Below, piece after piece: positions 1-5,008 of a stretch of DNA of 5,008 bases. Source of the stretch: CAZGKW01 sp964526295 (GTDB lineage Bacteria > Planctomycetota > Phycisphaerae > FEN-1346); assembly GCA_964526295.1 (NCBI GenBank), contig CAZGKW010000092.1, positions 1-5,008 on the forward strand. Direction: 5' to 3'. The position numbers were made by a program, and so were the translations under genes. The notes under the pieces were generated by a model. The model was not told the DNA's origin, did no database searches, and worked only from the letters and a program-made list of their open reading frames with translations. Position 1 is the first letter of the stretch, and every line of letters begins with the position of its first letter.

Positions 1-2306
1 TCCTTGAAGCCGTAGGTGAACGCCGTGACGCGGCCGAAGTCGAGCTTCAGCTCCTTGAAGTCGGTGCAGAGGCGGAGGCCGCCGGTCCCCGGGGCCCGCA
101 GGGCCTTCCGGGCCGACCGGTAGCACGCGGCAACCTGCTCGTCGGTCGCCGTGCCGAACATCGTCGGCAGGACCTGGCTCGTCAGGTCCATCCGGAGGCC
201 CTTGGGATGGTCGCCGTGGACCCGCCGGCCGTGGTCGTCGTAGTGGCCGTTGAAGAACGCAAGGCCCCGTTTCGTCTCCAGCCACTCGTTTCGCCGAAGG
301 TGGTCGTAGAGGAACTCGGCCTTGGCGCGCAGGTCGGCCGCCAGGTCGGCCGCGCGGACCGCCGTCCGGCGGCCGCTCACGCTGTGCCGCACGCGATCCA
401 TGTACTCGTGAAGTCGCTTGTGGCGGGCCTCGTGCGAGGCGTAGTCGACCCGCCGCCCCTTCGGCAGTCGGTCGAGCAGCACGTGCGCCTCGTCGAGCAG
501 CTCGACCTCCCCGGTGCCGCCCCCGGCCAGGCGCTCGATCGTCCCGGCCAGCGACGCGAGGTCCCACGCATAGGAATGGGTGAAGCAGACGGTCTCGCCC
601 CGGGTCCGGGCGCTGTCGTAGGTGTCGTTCCAGTCGCCGCCTTCCAGGAGGACGTTCCCGTGCTCGCCGGCGTGATAGAACGCCGCCAGCAGCTCCAGGA
701 GCACGTGCTCCAGGACGGTGCCGCGATAGACCTCGCCCGAGGCCGAGCGCTGCTCGTGGCCGTAGCCCTCGTCCCACGCCTCGTCCCGCTCGCGGCAGCG
801 GACGGCGAAACGGTCCTTCCAGTAGGGCCGGTCGGCGAACAGGACGTCGAAGTCGCCGGTCTGGTCCATGTAGAACTTCAGGACGAACCAGGGCCAGGCC
901 CCGTGGTCGCTCCAGACGCGGGGGATCTCGTTGCGGTCGGCGGTGAACTCGCCGGGGCGGGTGCCGATGATCGTCGCGTTGGTCCCGTCGACGCGGACGC
1001 CGCCGAAGTTGTTGAGGACCTCGTCGCGCGACCCCTCCGGGTCCACCAGGAACAGGGCCAGAAGGTCGGACCACAGGTCTCGCCACCCCCGCCCGCCGCG
1101 GCCGTAGCCGAAGTCCGGCAGATACGAGTTTCCGTAGATCTTTCGATAGAAGAGCTGGGCGGCGGCCCACCGGGCCCAGTTGTTGAGGTCGGCGTCGGGC
1201 GTCTGGAAGTCGACGCTCCGGGCGATGGCCTGCCAGTGGGCCTTCGTCGCCTCCAGCGCCCGCTCCACCTTCGCGAGCGTGGCGAACTTCCGCTGCCACG
1301 CCGCCGGCCGCCGGGGGTCCTCCGTGATGGCGTGCATGACGACGAAAGTCTTCGACGCGCCCGGCTTCAAGGTGACGGGGGCGAAACGCATGGCGGCGAC
1401 GGCCTCGCGCCCGTCGGTGTCGGCGGGGCCGAGCTCGGGGGCCTTGAGGCCCTTCGCGACGGCCTCGGGGTTGGCCAGCGACCCGCCCTCGCCGCAGAAG
1501 TCGCGCAGGCGGCCCCATATCTCCGTGGGGGCCCCGCCGCGGGCGGTCCAGGCCATGACGGCGTAGCGGGTCTCGTTCGGGCGGTGGCCCCGCTCGTCGT
1601 GGACGATCCGCGGCCTGACCACCACGCCGTAGCGGTTCGGCCGGACCTCGTGGAACATCGTCGTGACCTGCCGATGGTCGCGGAGGTTGTCGGCGTGGCG
1701 TCCGAAGACGGGCGTGGCGGCGGTCGCCGTGAGGCGAAGGGGCTTTCGCGCGCCGCCTCGTCCCCGGCCCGTCGGGCGTCCGACGTTCTTCAGCGTCACG
1801 GTCATCAGCTCGACCGTGTCGTCGTCGGCGGCGGGGACGAAGACGGTCGTCGTCGCCTCCAGGCCGAGGTCCCGGTTCGTCCGCCGGACGCGGAACCAGC
1901 CGATGCCCGCCTCCAGGACGGCTTCGTCGGGGCGGTCCCACCGGCGGGCCGCCTGGGCGGCCCCGACGCCCGTCGCCGACCACGGCCCGGCCGCGCCTTC
2001 CGCCGCAACCCAGAAATTGCGGCTCGCGTTGCTCCGGTGCAGGTCCTCGGTGACGATCGGGACCGTCAGGTAATGGGCAAAGTCCGTGGATATGTCGCCC
2101 TTCAGGTCCGGCGTGACGGAGCACCGCATCCCCGCCAGGTTGCACAGGGGAAAGTAGAGGCCCGTCACCTCGTCGGGGTCGGGCACCGTGAACGAGCCGT
2201 CGCCGGCGGCGGTGAACCGCCACAGGGGCCCGGCCCCGCTCCGGGCGGCCCGCCCGCCGTGACCGGGGACCGCTTCGCTGCGTGAAGCCTTCTTGCGTTT
2301 GGCCAT
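1..2306 (-). CDS. GH94-like glycoside phosphorylase (cellobiose phosphorylase-like), 3' end beyond window
   Basis: I translated the minus strand from ATG at 2306 and found one open frame of 768 codons that runs off the left edge. It has no signal peptide (the N-terminus is MAKRKK-rich), so it is probably cytoplasmic. Near the start are LYFPLCNLAGM (about residue 50) and SRNFWV (about 95), within what should be the N-terminal beta-sandwich. The helical barrel appears to begin near residue 366. WRDLWSD (408-414) resembles the RDxxQD substrate motif of GH94. DGTNATIIG (440 onward) is followed by EFTADRNEIPRVW. GGDWND places Asp558 and Asp561 in the DWND motif, where I recall the GH94 general acid lying. 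Family members use inorganic phosphate to cleave a beta-linked disaccharide or oligosaccharide into a sugar 1-phosphate and a shortened sugar; the substrate cannot be read from sequence. GAGGGA at 2313-2318 lies 6 bases before the ATG. It follows the DUF1080 gene by 106 bases on the same strand. A related phosphorylase family such as GH149 or GH161 is possible. Confidence 0.85.
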   Translation of the reverse strand, partial: MAKRKKASRSEAVPGHGGRAARSGAGPLWRFTAAGDGSFTVPDPDEVTGLYFPLCNLAGMRCSVTPDLKGDISTDFAHYLTVPIVTEDLHRSNASRNFWVAAEGAAGPWSATGVGAAQAARRWDRPDEAVLEAGIGWFRVRRTNRDLGLEATTTVFVPAADDDTVELMTVTLKNVGRPTGRGRGGARKPLRLTATAATPVFGRHADNLRDHRQVTTMFHEVRPNRYGVVVRPRIVHDERGHRPNETRYAVMAWTARGGAPTEIWGRLRDFCGEGGSLANPEAVAKGLKAPELGPADTDGREAVAAMRFAPVTLKPGASKTFVVMHAITEDPRRPAAWQRKFATLAKVERALEATKAHWQAIARSVDFQTPDADLNNWARWAAAQLFYRKIYGNSYLPDFGYGRGGRGWRDLWSDLLALFLVDPEGSRDEVLNNFGGVRVDGTNATIIGTRPGEFTADRNEIPRVWSDHGAWPWFVLKFYMDQTGDFDVLFADRPYWKDRFAVRCRERDEAWDEGYGHEQRSASGEVYRGTVLEHVLLELLAAFYHAGEHGNVLLEGGDWNDTYDSARTRGETVCFTHSYAWDLASLAGTIERLAGGGTGEVELLDEAHVLLDRLPKGRRVDYASHEARHKRLHEYMDRVRHSVSGRRTAVRAADLAADLRAKAEFLYDHLRRNEWLETKRGLAFFNGHYDDHGRRVHGDHPKGLRMDLTSQVLPTMFGTATDEQVAACYRSARKALRAPGTGGLRLCTDFKELKLDFGRVTAFTYGFK

Positions 2307-2346
2307 CGTCAGTCCCTCGGCGGGTGGGTCGTTTCTTGGCATCCCC

Positions 2347-2383
2347 CCTTCCCCCGCTCCGCGGGAGAGGGTCGGGGTGAGGG
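2347..2383. repeat. Dispersed palindromic intergenic repeat (PLTPTLSPRERG-type)
   Basis: The plus strand shows an imperfect hairpin: arms 2347-2357 and 2361-2371, loop TCC, one C/A mismatch and one G-U pair. It is followed by TCGGGGTGAGGG. Read on the minus strand it translates to SPRPSPAERG, the spurious peptide left by a short repeat found between genes in many GC-rich bacterial genomes. The right arm and tail match the usual form as I remember it, while the left arm has drifted. It lies in the gap between the DUF1080 and phosphorylase-like genes, so in a shared transcript it would form a stem-loop that could affect stability or attenuate the downstream gene. That effect is inference. Confidence 0.6.
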
Positions 2384-2412
2384 CGCCGGCGGGCCGGGCC
2401 GCCGCTCCGGCC

Positions 2413-3159
2413 TCAGGCCTCGTCGTAGCCCGTCAGCGGTCGGTACCAGATATTCCGATACCGGACCGGGTCGCCGTGGTCCTGGAGGGCGAGCGGGCCG
2501 ACCGGCGGGTGCGGCTCGTACTCGAAGACGCCGCGGTGGCCCGTCGGCCCGTTCAGCTCGACGTCGTGGTGCGCCAGGACGCCGTTGTGCAGGAGCGTCA
2601 GGCGGGCCGGGCTGACGAGCTTCTCTCCCTCGAACCTCGGGCCGATCCACACCAGGTCGTAGGTCTGCCACCGGCCCGGCTCGCGGCAGGCCAGGACGAG
2701 CGGCGGGTACTGGCCGTAGACTGCGGCGACGGTTCCATCGGCATAGGTCGGATTATCCCACGCGTCGAGCACCTGGACCTCGTAGCGGCCCATCAGGAAG
2801 ACGCCGCTGTTGCCGCGGCCCTGACTCTCGCCGACGATCTCGGCGGGGGCGGCCCATTCGAGGTGGAGCTGGCAGTCGCCGAACGGCCCCTTCGTCCGGA
2901 TGCCGCCCGACTTCGGCACGACCTCCATATAACCATGTGCAACTTTCCACCCGGGCTCGCCGCCGCCCTGCTTCTCCCAGGCCGCCAGGTCCGTCCCGTC
3001 GAACAGGACGACGGCGTCGTCGGGCGGCTCGCCCGGCGCGTCCTGGGCGTCGGCCGTGCCGGGGCGGACGGCCCGCGGCAGGGGCCGCTCGGGGTCGTGG
3101 ACCTTCCACCGCTGGCCGGGGATCCGGGGCGTGTCGTCGTAACCGAGTTTGTCGCTCAC
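2413..3159 (-). CDS. DUF1080 / 3-keto-disaccharide hydrolase family protein
   Basis: This 248-residue protein fits the DUF1080 family (Pfam 3keto-disac_hyd, PF06439), a concanavalin-like beta-sandwich greatly expanded in Planctomycetes and Bacteroidetes. Characterised members hydrolyse 3-keto glycosides made by sugar 3-dehydrogenases. Hallmarks are VVLFDGTDLAAW (50-61), W71KV, GGIRTKGPFGDCQLHLEW (85-102), the stretch GRGNSGVFLMGRYEVQVLD (114-132), DNPTYADG (135-142), YGQYPPL (148-154), WQTYD (164-168) and a C-terminal RNIWYRPL (235-242). I chose GTG at 3159 because AAGGAG lies 8 bases upstream and the family-like segment begins there. An ATG at 3324 would add 55 Arg- and Ala-rich residues unlike the family. 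No signal peptide is visible from the GTG, so a cytoplasmic location is likely, unlike many exported DUF1080 proteins. Residues 20-48 look like a loosely structured lead-in. It is probably the first gene of an operon with the phosphorylase-like gene. The exact substrate is unknown. Confidence 0.88.
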   Translation of the reverse strand: MSDKLGYDDTPRIPGQRWKVHDPERPLPRAVRPGTADAQDAPGEPPDDAVVLFDGTDLAAWEKQGGGEPGWKVAHGYMEVVPKSGGIRTKGPFGDCQLHLEWAAPAEIVGESQGRGNSGVFLMGRYEVQVLDAWDNPTYADGTVAAVYGQYPPLVLACREPGRWQTYDLVWIGPRFEGEKLVSPARLTLLHNGVLAHHDVELNGPTGHRGVFEYEPHPPVGPLALQDHGDPVRYRNIWYRPLTGYDEA

Positions 3160-3167
3160 CTTCGGGG

Positions 3168-3173
3168 CTCCTT
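3168..3173 (-). promoter_or_regulatory. Ribosome binding site that fixes the GTG start of the DUF1080 gene
   Basis: The minus strand reads AAGGAG here, 8 bases before the GTG at 3159. This is a strong Shine-Dalgarno match with normal spacing. The upstream in-frame ATG at 3324 would place this site inside the coding region. Confidence 0.7.
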
Positions 3174-3250
3174 CGCCGGCTGGGCCCGGCGCCCGCAGGC
3201 GTCGGGCGATTCGCTCCCGCACGAGGCGGCCGTGTGCTGACGTTCGGGCC

Positions 3251-3278
3251 ACTTTAGCGGCGCGGCGGGCGAGTGCAA
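3251..3278 (-). promoter_or_regulatory. Weak candidate promoter for the DUF1080-phosphorylase operon
   Basis: On the minus strand, TTGCAC (3278-3273) is separated by 16 bases from TAAAGT (3256-3251). This is a poor sigma-70-like pair in one of the few AT-richer spots upstream of the GTG start. It would give a leader of about 85 bases. Position is the main support; sigma preferences in this lineage may differ. Confidence 0.22.
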
Positions 3279-3386
3279 GCAAAAGGGGACCTGCGACCCG
3301 GGCGGCCGGCCAGAGCGGGCCCACAGGATTGCTGCCCGGTCGGTCTCCGCATCGCCCGGGCTCGTGGCCTGCGGGCGCGGCAGGCG

Positions 3387-3420
3387 CCCTTCGGCCAGGC
3401 CCAGGGCAAGCTCCGACCCC
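3387..3420. repeat. Possible dispersed CAAGCTC-type intergenic repeat
   Basis: The plus strand here translates to FGQAQGKLRP, a spurious peptide typical of a short interspersed repeat family (TTCGG..CAAGCTC..GGGCAAGCTCCGACC type) that I recall from many GC-rich environmental genomes. Only one unit is present, next to the GC hairpins at 3367-3389, so the assignment rests on memory of the motif rather than on internal repetition. Confidence 0.3.
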
Positions 3421-3447
3421 CCGGGCCGGCGCACTCTGCGATTATCC

Positions 3448-3477
3448 TTGCGGCCGCTGGCGACGGGGCGCAAGAAT
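3448..3477 (+). promoter_or_regulatory. Weak candidate promoter for the duplicated-domain gene
   Basis: TTGCGG at 3448-3453 is followed after 18 bases by AAGAAT at 3472-3477, a marginal sigma-70-like pair. It would leave a leader of about 45-50 bases before the ATG at 3531. The -35 hexamer overlaps one arm of the CTTGCG/CGCAAG inverted repeat (3447-3452, 3469-3474), which could be a regulator site or chance. Confidence 0.22.
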
Positions 3478-3516
3478 ACCCTTGGTTGAAATCCCGTCCC
3501 GTCCGTGAAAGCCCGT

Positions 3517-3523
3517 AAGGAGG
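3517..3523 (+). promoter_or_regulatory. Strong ribosome binding site of the duplicated-domain gene
   Basis: AAGGAGG followed by T is a near-perfect Shine-Dalgarno sequence ending 7 bases before the ATG at 3531. It is the best evidence that the plus-strand frame is real, rather than the long antisense frame at 3156-4889. It also predicts efficient translation. Confidence 0.85.
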
Positions 3524-3530
3524 TGCACTC

Positions 3531-4898
3531 ATGTTGTCCGCCTGTCGAACCGCCGGAATGCTCGCCGCCGGGCTTGTCTTCGCTTCTTCGGCGACCGCCG
3601 CCGCCCGCGTCCACAACCCGGAGTACGGCGACGACCTTCGCAACCGGGAGTCGGTCGTCGCGGCCATCCGGACCCGCCAGGAGGACCCCGGCCAGACCAT
3701 CGACGAGTTCGACGAGATGGTCCTCGTCACGGACCTCGACGACTGGCGGCTGGAGCACTTCATCAGGCGGGTGCTCGACCGGCACGAGACGTGGAACGAG
3801 TGGATGGCGGGCGAGAAGCAGCAAAGGCTCGAGGCCCTTCAGGCCCAGCTCCGCCAGGCCCGACGCGACGGCGACCAGAAGCAGGTCGAGAAGCTCCAGC
3901 GCGAGACCGAGCCCCTCCAGCGGGCCCACACGGAGCTTCGGACCCGCATCCGCCGCAACGTCGTCACGGCCATGACGTACGACCAGCAGCGCGACTGGGC
4001 GGCGTTCGTCCTGTGGGGCCACTGGGGCGGCCTGCGGGGACGGTTCCGCGACGTGGACCTCTCCGAGGACCAGCTCTGGCGGGCCCACGCCGTCTGCCGC
4101 CAGGAGGTGTGGGAGTTCGTCAAAGGGCACACGCTCGCCGTCGACCCGTACCTGTGGGTGTTCCGCCGCGGGGGCGATCCGATCCGGGACCGGATCGCCG
4201 AGCGGATCGCGCGGGAGGTCCTGACGCCCGACCAGCGGAAGATGATGTCGTTCGCCCGGGCCCCCCGGGCCAGCCGCAGCCGCGTCGTCGCCCTGATCGA
4301 GAAGCGGCGCGAGGACCCGGAGCAGAAGATCGACGAGTTCGACGAGATGGTCCTCGTCACCGACATGGACGGCCGCCAGCTCGGGGCGTTCCTGGAGGCC
4401 GTCAAGGAGCGGCACGCCAAGTGGGGGGCTTACACGGAGGGCGAGGCCGAGCAGAAGCGGCAGGCCCTCCGGGGGCAGCTCGACGCGGCGAAGAAGGCCG
4501 GCGACCCGAAGCGCATCGCCGCCATCGAGAAGCAGCTCGAGCCGCTCGAAAAGGCCCACCAGGATTACCGGGCGAAGGTCCGGGCCGACGTCGTCGAGGT
4601 CATGACGCTGCCGCAGCAGCGCGACTGGGCGGCGTTCGTCCTGTGGGGCCACTGGGGCAAGCTCAGGTGGCGGTTCCGCCGGCTCGACCTGAGCGACCGC
4701 CAGGTCGAGCGGGCCCGCGAAATCTGCCGCGACGAGATGGACCGCCTGGTCCAGCGGGGCACGATGGAGGCCGACCCGTACCTGTTCTGCATCCGTGGCC
4801 GCGGCGAGGAAGTCCGGGCCCTGAAGGACCGCGTGGCCGACCGCATCGCCCAGCAGGTCCTGAGCCGCCAGCAACGGGAGAAGTACCAACAGGGATAG
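3531..4898 (+). CDS. Secreted protein of unknown function with two tandem ~205-residue helical domains
   Basis: I do not recognise this 455-residue protein. Residues 1-25 look like a Sec signal peptide: a basic Arg6, a hydrophobic core around TAGMLAAGLVFASSATA, then Ala-rich cleavage options after Ala23 or Ala25. The mature part is two copies of one domain, residues 41-242 and 251-455, aligning without gaps at an offset of 210 until a 3-residue insertion near the end of copy 2. Each copy contains IDEFDEMVLVTD (57, 267), a charged coiled-coil-like stretch (about 85-145, 295-355), QQRDWAAFVLWGHWG (152, 362), a DLS..Q..RA..C helix with one Cys, DPYL, and a final VLTPDQR or VLSRQQR. The helices ending in LTxxQ-like turns recall exported LTXXQ/Spy-like proteins common in planctomycetes, but this is a weak analogy. 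No catalytic triad, metal-binding cluster or transmembrane anchor is evident beyond the signal peptide. It diverges from the sugar operon and looks monocistronic here. Confidence 0.87.
   Translation: MLSACRTAGMLAAGLVFASSATAAARVHNPEYGDDLRNRESVVAAIRTRQEDPGQTIDEFDEMVLVTDLDDWRLEHFIRRVLDRHETWNEWMAGEKQQRLEALQAQLRQARRDGDQKQVEKLQRETEPLQRAHTELRTRIRRNVVTAMTYDQQRDWAAFVLWGHWGGLRGRFRDVDLSEDQLWRAHAVCRQEVWEFVKGHTLAVDPYLWVFRRGGDPIRDRIAERIAREVLTPDQRKMMSFARAPRASRSRVVALIEKRREDPEQKIDEFDEMVLVTDMDGRQLGAFLEAVKERHAKWGAYTEGEAEQKRQALRGQLDAAKKAGDPKRIAAIEKQLEPLEKAHQDYRAKVRADVVEVMTLPQQRDWAAFVLWGHWGKLRWRFRRLDLSDRQVERAREICRDEMDRLVQRGTMEADPYLFCIRGRGEEVRALKDRVADRIAQQVLSRQQREKYQQG
3651..4256 (+). repeat. Internal domain repeat, copy 1 (residues 41-242)
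   Basis: First copy of the duplicated domain. By hand count about 87 of the first ~190 positions are identical to copy 2 without gaps. DNA blocks 3699-3730 (32 bases) and 3984-4028 (45 bases) are identical to 4329-4360 and 4614-4658, both at an offset of exactly 630 bases. Confidence 0.9.
4281..4895 (+). repeat. Internal domain repeat, copy 2 (residues 251-455)
   Basis: Second copy of the duplicated domain, joined to copy 1 by a short linker of about 8 residues (RAPRASR region). It carries a 3-residue insertion relative to copy 1 around EEVRALKDR, just before the last helix, and ends almost at the stop codon. The coiled-coil-like segment has diverged more than the IDEFDEMVLVTD and WAAFVLWGHWG blocks. 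Confidence 0.9.
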
Positions 4899-4934
4899 GC
4901 CGACGGAGCGGCGAGGTGGCCGGGAGAGGACCCG

Positions 4935-4971
4935 TGAGGCGGCGGGGGACGCGACCGGGCCGTCCGCCTCA
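4935..4971. terminator. Stem-loop downstream of the duplicated-domain gene, possible terminator
   Basis: TGAGGCGG at 4935-4942 pairs perfectly with CCGCCTCA at 4964-4971, an 8-base GC-rich stem with a 21-base loop, starting 36 bases after the stop codon. There is no T-tract on the plus-strand side, so a classical intrinsic terminator is not clear. It could serve as a 3' stabilising hairpin or a bidirectional terminator. Confidence 0.4.
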
Positions 4972-5008
4972 TAGGGCTACTTTGTCAACTTCGCCATCAT
5001 CCACAAGG

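Larger units (their letters stand above)
3160..3530. other. Divergent intergenic region between DUF1080 and the duplicated-domain gene
   Basis: This 371-base stretch separates two genes transcribed away from each other, so it should hold both promoters. I see no convincing gene: short frames on both strands lack a ribosome site and family features. It has somewhat AT-richer patches near 3251-3285 and 3441-3490. Alternative GC hairpins overlap: GCCTGC 3367-3372 with GCAGGC 3380-3385, or GGGCGC 3373-3378 with GCGCCC 3384-3389. CTTGCG at 3447-3452 is repeated inverted as CGCAAG at 3469-3474. None matches an operator or riboswitch that I know. Confidence 0.5.

Noticed and set aside
207..2285. 692-codon open frame on the plus strand
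   Set aside because: It is antisense to the phosphorylase-like gene. Its product is Val/Pro/Gly/Arg-rich with no family motifs, while the minus strand carries clear conserved motifs. Long antisense frames are expected at this GC content.
2293..3240. 315-codon open frame on the plus strand
   Set aside because: It is antisense to the DUF1080 gene and runs through the palindromic repeat; it shows no recognisable domain.
3160..3324. N-terminal extension of the DUF1080 protein to the ATG at 3324, with a hydrophobic start resembling a signal peptide
   Set aside because: The extension is Arg-rich, unlike the family, lacks a convincing cleavage site, and would bury the AAGGAG ribosome site that serves the GTG at 3159.
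3534..3545. Lipobox-like LSAC at residues 2-5 of the duplicated-domain protein
   Set aside because: The Cys is only five residues from the start, before the hydrophobic core, so it cannot follow a lipoprotein signal peptide. A standard Sec cleavage after the Ala-rich stretch fits better.
3156..4889. 577-codon open frame on the minus strand
   Set aside because: It is antisense to the signal-peptide-bearing duplicated-domain gene, which has a near-perfect ribosome site. The antisense product is low-complexity Leu/Pro/Val/Asp-rich, and its apparent repeats mirror the sense duplication.
3651..4895. Could the 630-base periodicity be an assembly artefact or recent tandem duplication?
   Set aside because: The two copies differ at about half of their residues and in one 3-residue insertion, so the duplication is old and not a mis-assembly.
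4983..4988. Perfect TTGACA -35 hexamer on the minus strand
   Set aside because: No -10-like hexamer lies 16-18 bases downstream in the GC-rich stem-loop, and the nearest minus-strand gene start is far away.

Overview
The window is very GC-rich, with C or G at almost every third codon position of the real genes. It carries three protein genes. A DUF1080 (3-keto-disaccharide hydrolase family) protein, a glycoside-phosphorylase-like enzyme and a secreted helical protein of unknown function together suggest a planctomycete-type bacterium, perhaps of the Phycisphaerae. That placement is inference from gene content and composition; no rRNA or marker gene is present.

Layout. Positions 1-2306 (minus strand) hold most of a large GH94-like (cellobiose-phosphorylase-like, COG3459-type) enzyme. 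Its 3' end lies beyond the left edge, so it has no stop codon here. A 106-base gap follows, holding a copy of a widespread imperfect-palindrome intergenic repeat. Positions 2413-3159 (minus) encode a 248-residue DUF1080 protein that starts at GTG. Positions 3160-3530 are a divergent intergenic region with two weak promoter candidates, GC hairpins and a possible second dispersed repeat. Positions 3531-4898 (plus) encode an exported 455-residue protein built from two tandem copies of a ~205-residue helical domain, about 45-50% identical by hand count, that I cannot assign to a characterised family. A stem-loop lies downstream at 4935-4971, and the last 37 bases may touch another gene.

How they fit together. 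The two minus-strand genes are probably co-transcribed, DUF1080 first. Both families act on disaccharides or short glycosides, one by phosphorolysis and the other by hydrolysis of 3-keto sugars, so a small intracellular sugar-utilisation unit is a reasonable inference. The divergent secreted protein has no evident link to sugar metabolism and is the least explained item. Its duplicated architecture, with two DNA blocks identical at an exact 630-base offset inside otherwise diverged repeats, is the main point of interest. I found no CRISPR array, tRNA, rRNA, transposase or integrase, and no clear sign of a defence or mobile system.
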